A stretch of 64,000 nucleotides of DNA, from assembly GCA_024180945.1 (NCBI GenBank), contig JAKSGN010000006.1:1178001-1242000 (forward strand). The letters run 5' to 3'. Both the position numbers and the translations under genes were made by a program. The notes beneath the pieces were generated by a model. It saw only the letters and a program-made list of their open reading frames with translations. It was not told the origin of the DNA and made no database searches. Shown one piece after another: positions 9,331-20,540 of this stretch (positions within the stretch are counted from its first letter, which is position 1; each line of letters starts with the position of its first letter). This DNA is from Macrophomina tecta (taxonomy: Eukaryota; Ascomycota; Dothideomycetes; Botryosphaeriales; Botryosphaeriaceae).

Positions 9331-11889
9331 ATGGCAATGAAGGCCATGTCCGCCAGTACATCGCGCCCCTCCGGCAAGTCCAAGCCCAGGCAAACCAAAC
9401 TCGACTTTAGCAAGAGCACCGCGAAGTCGAACGCCTGCAAGACAAAGATACAACCGAATGCGAGCATCCTTAGCTTCTTCAAGAAATCAGACGATCCGCA
9501 GAATTCAGAGCGTAGTCTTTTTTTGGAGGGCAGAGGCTCTAGAAAGGTCGCGCAACACGACAAGGATGCGGATCAATCCATTGGATGGGACGACGAGGAA
9601 CCTTTGAGCGACGCGCTAGAGGAAGTTCCACGCTTCAACGAAAATGGAGGCAGCGTCAAGAAAAGAAAAACCAGCACCAACTCTCTCAGCTGTCCGGATA
9701 CATCATCCTCGCTACCCTCCAGGGAAGCCGCTCCCACGCGCACATCCAAGCGCCCATCAGGCCCCTTTCTGGACGACTCGGACAGTGAAGAAGAAGCTGT
9801 GCCTCTAGACCGCTCGGTGCATCCCGAACCTGCGACTACCGCATCGAACGAAGTGGAAACGACCCAAAATGCATGTCCAACCCGTGCCGGCGAACAAGAG
9901 GTTGGTGAAGAGTCTGATTCCGCAGAGCCTGGCGTCCCGACACTAAAACGAGAACCTACCAGCTTTTTCGGGAATGAGGTATTTGATGAGTTCGATAGTC
10001 TCGAGGAGTTTGATGAATTCGGGGGGGATGAGGAGTTTGGAGATGAGGAGAGAAGATGGTTGCACGAGCAAAGCAAGCTTGCGCAAGAAGAAGCAAGCCT
10101 ACCAGTCGGCTTAGGCGCCCCTAAAACTGCCATGGCAGACAGCCTGATGATCGACCTTGAGATCGAAGGGGATGCGACAACACCGATCTCCGACGCGCCA
10201 GTATGCCCGATCTGTAATACGAGTCTTGAGGGAGTTGTGGACCGGGACATTTCAATACACGTCAACAATTGTCTCGATGGCAAGCCCACGCCAGTTTCGA
10301 AGCAGGATACACCCAAATTCAACCAGACCAGCCCGGCTACCGATGGCGCTAAACGGTTCCAGCGGCCGGCCAGGCCAGCCAAACCAGGCCAGGCGAACCC
10401 ATTCACATTAGGAGCTATGGAAGGAAGTCCTTCATCCGCCTTCTCCAAGTTGATGTCTGGACATGCGGAAGATGCTGCCTGGGCGAGCGCTGCCGCCTCA
10501 GAGCATGCCTCTCGTGGAAAACCCGCATACCAGCGCACTTGTCCATTCTACAAGATTCTTCCCGGGTTCTCCATCTGCGTTGATGCATTCCGCTATGGCG
10601 CTGTGCAAGGCTGTGAGGCATACTTCCTCAGTCATTTTCACAGCGATCACTACATTGGTCTCACCGCAAATTGGCATCACGGTCTTATCTACTGCAGCCG
10701 TGTCACAGCAAATCTTGTGCGGCAGCAGCTCCGAGTGGATCCTAAGTGGATCGTGGATCTTGAATGGGAGAAGGAGACGGAGATTCCGGGCACAGGAGGC
10801 GTGAAAGTGACAATGATCCCAGCAAACCATTGTCCTGGAAGCTCTTTGTTTCTCTTCGAGAAGCCTATTGGCGGTGGCAAGCAGCCAAAGATGCAACGTG
10901 TGCTCCATTGTGGCGACTTCAGGGCATGCCGTGCACACATCGAACATCCTCTCCTTCGTCCGGATCTCGTCGATACTATTTCCGGCAAGTCAAGGCAGCA
11001 AAAAATTGACGTTTGTTACCTCGACACAACCTATCTTAACCCAAAGTATGCCTTCCCAAGCCAAGGCGAAGTCATTAAAGCTTGCGCCGACATGTGCGTC
11101 AGCCTGAATAACACCCGCGCGGATGAGAGGGACGGGTGGGAAGAAATGAAAAGAGAGCGGGCTGGTAAAGGAATGGCAAATTTTGTTCAAAAGTCTTCCG
11201 AGCCGGGCAAAGAGGACAAAGAAGAGGATGTGGACGCAATGAAGCTTTCCAATGGTATGAAAGATAGAGGCAAGCTCCTCGTGGTGGTGGGTACCTACAG
11301 CATCGGCAAAGAACGGATGTGTTTGGGCATTGCCAAAGCCATGGATAGTAAGATTTATGCACCGCCGGGCAAGATGCGCGTATGCGCAGCGCTTGAGGAT
11401 CCAGAAATGAACGAACGATTAACTCGAGACCCTCGTGAGGCCCAAGTACATATGACTCCGCTCTTCGAGATCCGTGCCGAAACCCTGGACGACTACCTTA
11501 AGGACTACCGGGACACTTTCGCACGCGCGGTCGGCTTCCGTCCCACTGGCTGGAACTATCGCCCACCGAATTCACGTTTCACGGAATCCCCTCTAGTGCA
11601 GACGGTGCTGCACTCAAACAACTGGAAGAGCCAGTTCAGTATGCGCGACCTCACGCCCCAGAGGGGAAGCACATCCCGTGCTAGTTGCTTCGGCGTGCCG
11701 TACAGCGAACATAGCAGTTTCCGCGAGTTGACAATGTTTTGCTGTGCGCTGAGAATTGACAAAATCATCCCTACGGTGAACGTTGGAAGTGCAAAGAGCA
11801 GGGAGAAGATGAAAGGGTGGTGCGAGAAATGGGCGCAAGAGAAGAAGAAGAACGGACTCTTCAAGCCTGGGATGGACGACAGTTGGTAA
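9331..11889 (+). CDS. PSO2: DNA interstrand crosslink repair nuclease SNM1/PSO2
   Basis: Intronless. The frame is open from 9034, but the ATG at 9331 is the likely start (852 residues) because the preceding 99 residues are Pro/Ser/Thr-rich and untypical. The protein is a nuclear 5' exonuclease of the metallo-beta-lactamase/beta-CASP family that processes crosslinked DNA. In order: a basic N-terminus with RQTKLDF and NASILSFFKK (PCNA-interaction-like); a long acidic linker; a UBZ4-type zinc finger with C292, C295, H310 and C314; the metallo-beta-lactamase core with HFHSDHY (H435, H437, D439, H440) and HCPGSS; and the C-terminal DRMBL segment including the PYSEHSSF motif. A lysine/acid-rich insert sits at about residues 590-645. 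Length and order fit fungal PSO2. Confidence 0.95.
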   Translation: MAMKAMSASTSRPSGKSKPRQTKLDFSKSTAKSNACKTKIQPNASILSFFKKSDDPQNSERSLFLEGRGSRKVAQHDKDADQSIGWDDEEPLSDALEEVPRFNENGGSVKKRKTSTNSLSCPDTSSSLPSREAAPTRTSKRPSGPFLDDSDSEEEAVPLDRSVHPEPATTASNEVETTQNACPTRAGEQEVGEESDSAEPGVPTLKREPTSFFGNEVFDEFDSLEEFDEFGGDEEFGDEERRWLHEQSKLAQEEASLPVGLGAPKTAMADSLMIDLEIEGDATTPISDAPVCPICNTSLEGVVDRDISIHVNNCLDGKPTPVSKQDTPKFNQTSPATDGAKRFQRPARPAKPGQANPFTLGAMEGSPSSAFSKLMSGHAEDAAWASAAASEHASRGKPAYQRTCPFYKILPGFSICVDAFRYGAVQGCEAYFLSHFHSDHYIGLTANWHHGLIYCSRVTANLVRQQLRVDPKWIVDLEWEKETEIPGTGGVKVTMIPANHCPGSSLFLFEKPIGGGKQPKMQRVLHCGDFRACRAHIEHPLLRPDLVDTISGKSRQQKIDVCYLDTTYLNPKYAFPSQGEVIKACADMCVSLNNTRADERDGWEEMKRERAGKGMANFVQKSSEPGKEDKEEDVDAMKLSNGMKDRGKLLVVVGTYSIGKERMCLGIAKAMDSKIYAPPGKMRVCAALEDPEMNERLTRDPREAQVHMTPLFEIRAETLDDYLKDYRDTFARAVGFRPTGWNYRPPNSRFTESPLVQTVLHSNNWKSQFSMRDLTPQRGSTSRASCFGVPYSEHSSFRELTMFCCALRIDKIIPTVNVGSAKSREKMKGWCEKWAQEKKKNGLFKPGMDDSW

Positions 11890-12558
11890 ATCTCACCCAA
11901 ATGATCATTTCATTGGCCAATGAAGTCAATACGAATTTGCCTCCGAGAATTAAATCCGACACGTGAGAGTCAAATGGTTTTTACATGCCGACTCGTCTCT
12001 CAGCTGTGAAACAGCTATGCAACTGTGAAGTCTATGCTCCAGAGCATCATATTCAACTTCTGAAGCTACTGCAACAAGATGCTTAAGCTTTAAGTAAGAA
12101 GGGCATGCGACGCAGCATTATCTTAGCGAGTGAGACCACCTTTACCATACGTTCAATTACCAACATCACGCGCTGCTGTGGGGTTTGTGCAGCATGAATT
12201 TGTCAGCATCTATCACAGTCTCGAACCAGAAAGGGAGACAATCCTCCTTATACTCGGAGATAGTTCAGGACTCTCGACCTGCCGACGACGTGTATGAGTT
12301 CCGCCATCGAAGGTTTCAAAATATGCTCGGTAGAGACATTCATCGGAAATAACGGTCCGACAATCATACCGGCCACCCATGGTATTGCGTCAACCGTCTC
12401 GATGGGGCGGCGCTTACCAATGTGACCGACAATAAATAGTAAGCAGAACACATTGGCATATGCTAGGAAAACATTTGAGGGGCGGAAAACTAAGGCCACT
12501 ATCCATATTAATTGCGCATATCGGACTTATTTCCGGTGCCACCTGCCTCGGTCTATTC
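11890..12558. other. Intergenic, with a minus-strand coding-like island
   Basis: The first part is the 3' flank of PSO2. On the minus strand, 12499-12248 is open for 83 codons with a hydrophobic stretch (NVFLAYANVFCLLFIVGHIG) and no ATG at its start. It could be a leftover of the same decayed gene as the adjacent minus-strand exons, but no splice join was established. Confidence 0.35.
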
Positions 12559-13010
12559 TCAAGAAAGAAGGGGGGGCATTATAAACGAGAATCCCACTGA
12601 CGATTTTGATCGGATTTGCTTATCGGTAGGGTCCACTGCTTGCACAATACCACGATTAATTGCCTTTGCAAATCCGTTATTCTCCGTAGCATGCTTAACT
12701 CTATTCCAACTGCAGCTTTTGAAGCGGGTCCACGTATGATCTTCACCCACTGTTGATGGTATAAAGACTTGAATACTACCTTCCCCTCCCTCAACAACGA
12801 GATTGATAACATTCGAAACTACTCGGACTCTAGGCACAATCGTTCAAGGATCATTGTCCCATGGGTCAGCACACTTGGAGTACGAGGAAACAAAATGCAG
12901 GCTCCTTTACCTTGGTGAGCCCGGAACACGTCGATCCTCCCGTCGTCATGGGTGGCGTGGTGGGCTAGTAAGTTAGCGATTGTAAGGGTAAACCCCCATC
13001 GTGCAGTCAT
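12559..13010 (-). pseudogene. Short minus-strand gene or gene remnant, unknown function
   Basis: An ATG at 13010 opens MTARWGFTLTIANLL and runs to a good donor (CAAG followed by GTAAAG, exon end 12911). A join to the acceptor CTAGAG just upstream of 12835 keeps frame and continues as VRVVSNVINLVVEGGEG to a stop at 12559, about 124 residues in all. The joined frame looks coding, but the acceptor is atypical (GAG), no family is recognised, and further coding-like sequence lies out of frame to the left. This could be a small lineage-specific gene, the 5' end of a decayed gene, or chance. Confidence 0.3.
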
Positions 13011-13130
13011 GATATAAGCTGACGATGTTATTACATTGGCTGCTCGCTACTGTTTCTTCCCTTTAAAAAACAAACAGCTGGGATTCGAGCTCCTATGCTC
13101 ACAGATGTCGTTTAAGAAAAATGGGACGAT

Positions 13131-14881
13131 TTATGTGGCTCTGTGGGCGAAGTCTATTTCACGGTGACGGTGAGCGATCACGCTATTAAAGGTTTCAACG
13201 GCCCGCTCGCCGAAAGCCCGGAACTGCTCGGCTCCCTCCGTCCTGCTGAAGATGCGGTCAACATGAGCAAAGCAACCAAGTCGACCCAAGAGAAGCTTAT
13301 CCAGGCGATGCGCCCGGTTGTATTCAACTCCGAAGCCATTTTCGCAAATCTATCTTGGCGGCGTCGTTTGGAACAACCCAGGTAACACTCCTCAGTCGCA
13401 ACCTCACTGCCCGATCTCGCCCACGTTTTTGCAAGACGCCGAGTTCGCCAATGACTCTAGCATTGATTTGCAAATCGACGAAATGAGCCTGCCGAGCTCT
13501 GGACCGACCACTTCTTGAACACGGGATGCGTTAAAATGGCTCACGCAACGGCGTTCGCGTGTGATTTCCCAGGTAAGCACAAAACTCCGCAGCTGCTACA
13601 TCGCTGAGGCTGAGCATATAATGGCCTGCAAGGTAGGAGCAGATCTACTAAATTTTAGCATACCGAATTATGTGACGATTAGGTCGGCGACCGGGCCCCT
13701 TCCCAGATCTTCACACGCTTTGCCGCGAGTGCTGCAGACGGAGCATCGCCAAGGCTTCAACGGATTCGGTCGAATAATGGTTTTTTTTTTTTTTTCCCTC
13801 GGACGACTGGAACTTGTCCAACGCCCGAGTGCCCGCATTGGCAGAGTTGCAGAAGAATCCAGATCGACTTTATACTGATGTGGCCCGCAGTAAGGAGTCA
13901 TCCTGGGTCACGGAGTTCCTCCCGATTCTCCTTCACTCTTCTTGAATTTCAGATGACATTAGTTATCCGACTGTTTCCACCGTACTATCCATGAGCACGT
14001 CCTGGTATCTGGATGGGGCCTTGTTTACTCCTCCAGCGGCAGAAATGCTGCCAACCGATCCCGTATCGCCGGAAAGTAGACCCAGGACGCGAGATACATC
14101 GGCCAGGTCCGACCATTTGCCACCGGGCTTGCGGAACCGATGGCCAAAAAGGTACTGCAACTCTGCAGTTTCGCAGCTCAGCTCACACCGGGAGAACTGG
14201 GATGTCATCGGAGAAACTGGACGTTAGGAGCGGCGATACCCGGCATGATGTCGGCAAATGCTTACACCTTCTCTAACGAAGAGATCTGCATTTTTGCACT
14301 TCGCTTGCTTGACTAGGTTGAGCGGCTACTCCTGCGGACCGCCCGGCCTAGCCCGGGCACTGAATCGCAATGGAACCGTTAACAAGCGGAGCGCAGGGTA
14401 AGCATGCAACTATTTTTCTTTCAACGCTTCCGATTCGCGGAGTCCACAGACTCGGGTTCATGCAGGACACCAGGGTTGCAAATCTCAACGGCGGGTCGCA
14501 TCGTCATTCAGACATGGGTCACAGACTGGCTGCGAATGCATGTATGCCGGCGACGACAAGGAGCATGGTTGACCGCAGCGAGACTGACATATTCATCATC
14601 AGAAACCTAACTCCTCAACTGCGGAAAGACCGGGTAAGCAGGCTTGTTTCCCGGTCCTCCAGACCAGCTGAATTTCGCAGGCGATGGGCTCCTCTCACAG
14701 TGGCCGGACATCCCAGGAGGACAGCGACAAGTTGATGACAGCTTCTCACACCACGTTCGCCTGGATCCCACAGCGTGCCCGGTTGCAACATCTGGATCCC
14801 GGCAAGTCGCGGATGCAGCAAATATCGCTCGGCCCACTGGAGGGTGCAATCTATTGGAATTCCGAAGCATGGAAGCTCTGA
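13131..14881 (+). pseudogene. Decayed multi-exon gene, family not recognised
   Basis: A series of plus-strand coding-like islands in changing frames, separated by splice-like signals and stops. Island 1 is about 13143-13380 (contains SLRPAEDAVNMSKATKS). Island 2 is 13467-13571 (ELWTDHFLNTGCVKMAHATA), ending at a strong GTAAGC donor and preceded by an in-frame TGA. Island 3 is about 13683-13780. Island 4 is 13799-13944 (WNLSNARVPALAELQKNP, then KESSWVTEFLPILL and a stop). Island 5 is about 13952-14160. The last two exons join cleanly across a 47-bp GTAAGC-CAG intron (14634-14680) and end at a stop near 14881 (RMQQISLGPLEGAIYWNSEA). A T15 run interrupts islands 3 and 4. Intact splice signals next to broken frames suggest recent loss of function. 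An unusual intact gene with many introns is the alternative. I cannot name the protein. Confidence 0.42.
13781..13795. repeat. T15 tract inside the decayed gene
   Basis: A run of 15 T between two coding-like islands in different frames. It could be the site of a slippage frameshift or part of an intron. Confidence 0.85.
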
Positions 14882-16108
14882 GGGAGTTAATACGAAGTTA
14901 AGTCCATGTGATTTCGCTACCAAGCGTCTTTATGTATGTTGGCTTGGCGCAACTCGAGATCGTAACCTCCTACTACACCATAGCTTGCGAAACACGGCTA
15001 CCGAAACGCTCAGTGCCTCTGTTCGGTCAAAGATGATGTGAGCATGAGGCTTACCACGCTGACGCAGATCCGCTCGTTCCGTACGAAAGGATGATAGCTG
15101 ACAGAGAGCTCTGGATTTCAAAAGAATGCCAACTTGAGGCGGAGAGAGTGGAGCGACAAGGCGAAAGAGACTCCAGGACGCAAGGGGCAGCATCCGGCGA
15201 GATGGAGCGAATCCAGGCCGCCCGCGCAGACGGTGTCCCCCAAGTGCTCTAGGAAACTGACTCGAGAGGTGAGGTCTAGCACAGCAGTGGGACTTGTTTG
15301 GTTCAGGCGAGGATCGGACCGAATGAACCATGGCCAACCGTCAGTGCTTCGCTGACTCGTCAAGCGGACGCACGAGGGCAGGGCGATGGCCATTCTTGCC
15401 TTGTCTCTCGGTAACTGCGGCGACTAAACAGGCGGAACAGCGGGATCGGACGCCGTCGTATGCCGACCGCATGCCCTGCTCGACGCCTCTGTCAACACCC
15501 GACGATCTGCTCACGCCTTTCAGATTGCTCTGTGCCCTTGAGCCAGCGTCTCGCCCGCCGTACCGTCTCGTATCGAGCAGATGGCCAATCTTCATCCCCG
15601 GAGTAGCCGTGTGCAAAGATCTGCACAGGCTCCCGCCCACCGTGGGCCGTACCGCTTGTTAATCATCCACAATCCTTCCGTCCACCAAGTCATGACGAGC
15701 GCTTGCCGAACCATGCCCGTCTGTACTGCTGCCGCTACCAGGCACCGCTACCGTCGGCCTAAGCTCCTCGACTTGGCTGATCGTACGGTAAGAGCCTCGA
15801 TATCTCCCGCCCACACCGAGGTTTACCCAAGAGCCGTCACGCCGTGGGGAGTGTGCTCACTCCTCTATGATGAAACCCGTCTTGCCTTATCTTCACACCC
15901 CACGCTTCCACACCTTACAGACCCTGAAGGGTCTTGTCTCCACCACGGCCAGTACTCAGCCCCAGCGCTGCCCGTGCATTGATGCCCCGATGTACATGTC
16001 GCGCACGTCCCGTCCCTCACCCACTCTTCGTTTTATACGGGCCTCGCGTACGACCTCTGCGCGGTTCATCTCTTCCTCAGACCTGTCTTTCTCTTTCCAG
16101 CCGTCGTC
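14882..16108. other. Intergenic, upstream of the Zn2Cys6 regulator
   Basis: About 1.2 kb without a supported gene. The right half is C/T-rich (about 15880-16110), as expected for the promoter and leader of the regulator gene starting at 16109. Confidence 0.6.
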
Positions 16109-18528
16109 ATGTTCACCACATTTGTGGGAGTTCGTCCTCAAGAATCCTCCCAGAGAGCAACTAGCGTACCAGCGCCACGTCCAAAGCGGAGCCAGGTACA
16201 TCGCGCTTGCGATTGGTGCCGTCTGAACCGCGTCAAGTGCGACAGCAGCAGGCCATGCCATAATTGCAGGCAGATCGACCGTCGATGCAGCAATGACGGA
16301 CTGAACGAATTCAAAAGTCTTGCTTCTGCTACAAAGTACGCTGCCAAATCTTATCCCATGTCTAACAACACGCTGACCGTCTTCAATACAGGGAAGTCGA
16401 GCGGTTACGTGCTCAGATCAGAGACCTGGAGAGAAGACTCAAAGCAGCTCACGATGGCGGCTCTCCAACTCCACCTTCTACCCCTGATACATCACGGGCC
16501 CCTTCAGAGAACATGTTAGAGTACTATGAAGCCCGAACAACCGCCTGGGAAGGACTACATGTCTCGAGGAACACCCGGCATCAGGGCGCCTATTACTATG
16601 GTCCTTTCTCCCTCCGTTTCTTTACCAACCAGGTGGAGTCCTGTCTAGCAAACCTCACGCACCAGCATACACCTCTCGATTCGGAGCCGAATTCCGATGC
16701 GGGCTCTATAGCAATACCGATAGGAGGCCTGGCGTGTCTCTCTCTCGAGGATCATATCAACTGCGATTACCTGATGAAGATGCAGCAAGACTACCTCTTG
16801 GATTCGTTCTGGTCTTGTCAACATCTTTTATTCCCCATCATTGATCAAATGGAATTCCGGCGACACTACGATTCCCTTTGGGCAGAGTCGTCCATGCGAG
16901 TGGCTTTTAGAAAGCCCTCACCGATTGTTGATATCGTTCTGGCACTGTGCATACAGTTCGGCGCCGCCTTGATGCCCTGCAATGACACCGACCAATCGAA
17001 CCTAATGGATGTCGAGGACACACGTCTTGCGGGCCGTGTTTACTTCCAGCGCTGCCACGCCATACTGAATGAAGAGGCCAACACCGTCTCGGTCGAAGCC
17101 GTTCAGTGCTACATCTACAGTGCTTTGTACCTGTTCAATGCTGGTCGGGTGAACAGTGCACAAGCTTTGCTGGCAACAGCCATTCAGGCGGCCCATACCC
17201 TCGGCCTGAATCACGAACCTCCAGACCACCTTCCAGAATCCCAACGCGAGCTGCACCGACGCCTCTGGTGGACGCTTTACATTTTGGACAGCGCATCCAG
17301 CATAAGCTTGGGCCGACCTTGCCTCACGCAGCTGGCGTCGGCATCCTGCCGGCTACCCAATGACTCGCTGGAAATCGCCCGAGCACTTGGCCCGAATTAT
17401 GTTTCACCGACAAAGGATATCACCTGGCTTACCTTCCATTCTCAGAATTTGCTACTCGTGAACACTGTCCGCACGATCCATGCGGCATATTTGGAGAAGA
17501 GCAGCGACATTGTCTGCCAGTCTCGGAACAGGAAATTCAGCAAGGACGGTCAAGCCATGGAGAAATGTGCCCGCTTTTTGGCCGACTGCACCAAGAAACT
17601 CGCGGGATGGGCGCAACAAGTGCCTGACGGGCTCAAGCTACGGAGGCGAGAAGGCGGTGACGGTTTTTCGACAGATCGATCACCACTGAATCTCGATTTC
17701 AGTGTTCCGCTATGGCTACAACGGCAGCGTCTCATCCTTGCGCTGATTTATCACAAGTATACCATGGACACTTACCGCCCCTTTATCTGCTTCTCTTCAG
17801 CCTCTTCCTCCTCTTTCACGCCACTTTCGGATAATAACGCCATGACCTGCCTCAACCACGCCATCGCCATTACCAACATCATCTTCCAGACTTTCGTGGA
17901 GGCGGACACTCTCAACGGACTTCACTGTGTGTTCAGGTATCAGCAGGAAGCACTGTTTACCGCAGTCGGTTACGCTTGCGCCTATCCAGTCAGCTCTCAG
18001 ACGGAAGCCGCACGGAAAGCTATTGCGACAGCGGTTGCGGTCTTTGAACATTTTAGACCCGGATTCAGTCCCGCGAAGGCTGCTGCCAACCTGGCCCGTG
18101 AGCTTGGCACAAAGGTTGATTGCATAATTGAAAATTTCAAGAGCGGGTTCAACCATTCTAATCCTTCGAGGAAGCCGTCACTGGCACCTACTCCTTCGAC
18201 ATCGCCGACCGCGTCAGATCAACAAAGCCTTGTCTCTTCCATCCCTACCATCGACGCCGGATCGAAGCCAAGCTCCCATATCGGCTCCCCACCATTGGGT
18301 GCGAGTGCGCATGTGACAAGCAGTGGGATTGAAATGGCATTTGGACCTGTCACGTCCGGTGCTACGACTTTCGGGGAAACGATGAGCTGGCCTATTACTA
18401 TGCAGCCGATCAACAGTTCAGTCGAGCAGATGTGGGGGACCACGGTCACCGCGGATAACTTTATGAGAGAGTTCGACTTTTCGACGGCCGACGCTCACGG
18501 CCACGTCCACCACCATGTATTTCGTTGA
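16109..18528 (+). CDS. Zn2Cys6 fungal-specific transcription factor
   Basis: Two exons, 16109-16335 and 16392-18528, with a 56-bp intron (GTACGC to ACAG); 787 residues. The DNA-binding cluster is C34-x2-C37-x6-C44-x5-C50-x2-C53-x6-C60, preceded by a basic stretch (PRPKRSQVHRA). The intron joins ATK to EVERLRAQIRDLERRLK, a short coiled coil expected to mediate dimerisation. The fungal_trans regulatory domain spans roughly residues 190-480, with the typical VYFQRCHAIL, HTLGLNHEP and RRLWWTLYILDS signatures. The C-terminal 120 residues are Ser/Thr/Pro-rich and probably activating. The start was chosen as the ATG giving the shortest lead into the cluster. Targets are unknown. The next intact genes downstream are a sugar transporter and a pectate lyase, so a role in carbon-source use is possible but unproven. 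Confidence 0.9.
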
Positions 18529-20079
18529 TTTTGATTTCCTTGCGTCCATTTCCTTTGTCATTATCAAGCGAGGATACCTTTGAAGCGTTCAGCACGACAC
18601 GGCCTATCTCAAGCATTAAGTGTTCTCATCTTGGGTCCTTTTACATTTTGTAATCGGCAATATATTGATGACTATTACGGCCTTCCAATGACGGTCTCTC
18701 CTGACGTTGAATGTCTCGTAACTGTTTTGCCACAGCAGAACTGGCCAAGTGCGGGCAGGAGGCACTCCTGAGCTCGAATGTTTCGTAATGTAGTGGACGA
18801 GGCATTTAAGCCGCCAAGAAACATTGACGTACTACGCAGACAAATATTCGTTCTTCAGCCTCGATCTTGCGATGGACTGGGCGTCCGGCCTCAGATCGTG
18901 GCCCCATATACGACAGAGTGATCGTCCGCCGGCTCTCCTTGGCGTGAGCTGCCCTGAATCGCTCCTGCAAGGAGGGTTCGCTGTAGAACCGAGATAAAGG
19001 ATCCACAGCGGCAGTACGCGGCCTTGTGGCAGCTTCGACCAGCTGCTGTTTCCTGGACGGAGTGGTCTTCCCATTCTCCCTTTGGACCTTCGACCAGCCT
19101 GGGCGTTCCTTGGACTGCGGCTGCTCCCGTCCGCATGGGCTGCCGCCAGCTTCCGCTGCACACGTATGCAATATGTACGCAAGCCGAGAGAGCGTACCGC
19201 TCTCGGCACTGCCGACGTGCTCGCTGAGCCTCTTCTTGGGTTTGAATTTTCCCCTGCATTCGCTCTTTTCTAAATGGTGGAGTTGGAGACCCATTTTTCC
19301 CCTTCGATGCTGCCACGCCGGCGCTAACCACACCACTGCGAAAGTGCCGGACCCTCGTGTTGCTGACTTATCACGCAAGTGCCGAACTCCACAGTCCCTT
19401 CTGCCTCCTCCTCCTCCGGGGTCTCTCCGCCCGTGGGCTGACTGTGCGGATGCCGCAGTCAAAGCTCCCAAGCAAATCGAGATCGTTCGACTGAGTAAGG
19501 AGACGGCCAAGGGACGGAGAGCGCGCGTGCCCCCGAAGATCCCTGTCTCCACAACACGTCTACTCGTCTTTTTCGACGCAACGAGGCACCGCCGATCAGG
19601 CACGCCATCCCCTCCCTTTTGCTTGATCTCACCTTCGGTCTGCTCTTTCTCTCATTCGTCCCGGCTTCTCTGATTTTGTGGTTTCTAGCCCACGCAGGAA
19701 CTTACCGGCCTGCCTGCGCTAAGGCTAACCCAAAGGCTTTCATCCTTCTTGGTGCTGAGATCACCGTCGCCACTGCCGTCATCGTCAATTGTGATCCGTC
19801 ACCGGTTGCCTTGCTCTCTCTGCTTTCCTTTATTCCGGCTCAGCTTTGCTGCCAAGTCAGCGTTACATCCCGTCTCACTGGTCCGCAGTGAGCGTCTTTG
19901 TCCCTCGGCGCCGAAATGGTCCCACGTGCGGTGAACGGGGAAATGCCTAGCGTGCATGCGGCAATAGCAAGCGAAGGGGGGAAGGAGGTGCGGAGTCTGG
20001 GCTCGATAAAGCTTGATGCCCTCATTCACGCCGCTGCAAACGCGCGAGCAGAGAGAGAGAGCACGAGGGCGCCGAAGGC

Positions 20080-20096
20080 AAAAAAAAAAAAAAAAA
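20080..20096. repeat. A17 tract
   Basis: Uninterrupted run of A in gene-poor DNA, preceded by a short GA-rich stretch. Confidence 0.85.
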
Positions 20097-20360
20097 TGGC
20101 GGGAACTATGGGGATCCCCGCCTGTCTTGCATATGCAGGAAGTGTACGAATCAGTAACGGATGAGTCACCGGTTTCTTTCCCCCGAGAAGCAGCCCCCAT
20201 TCCAAATAGTAGAACGCTACGATCCATTGTTGCTGGCTCCAACCGGTGGTCGTCTCTTCGGTGGCTTTCATATGCTGAAAGACCGCGTCGGTCTACTCGT
20301 CCATCATCTTCTCTGAGGCTACCCATTCTTTTATCTCCTCTTCCTTTCGCAGCAAAATAA

Positions 20361-20540
20361 GGCGGAAGTCACGAAGGCGGACTACCTGGCATTTTCTACG
20401 ACAAACTAATGGACGGAGAACTGTGCGATACGAAGGCTGTCAGGTTTGCACTCTTACATTCCGAGATGCTGATTAGAGACCCAGACTTCGGCGAAATCCT
20501 AACATTGGCGATGCCTATCACTGTCTCAGACCAGCAGTAA
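20361..20540 (+). pseudogene. Coding-like island, possible terminal exon remnant
   Basis: A 59-codon open frame with natural protein composition (contains GIFYDKLMDGELCDTK and RDPDFGEILTLAMPI) ending in TAA at 20538-20540. It is preceded by TTTCGCAG, a plausible acceptor about ten bases upstream. No matching upstream exon was found and no family is recognised. It may be the last exon of a lost gene or chance. Confidence 0.2.

Noticed and set aside
13075..13095. B-box-like GGATTCGAGCTCC as part of a tRNA gene
   Set aside because: No matching A box, acceptor stem or anticodon arm could be assembled around it.
18806..19603. 265-codon open frame on the minus strand
   Set aside because: Arg/Gly/Ser-rich with no domain, no intron structure and several overlapping open frames on both strands; best explained by GC-rich sequence.
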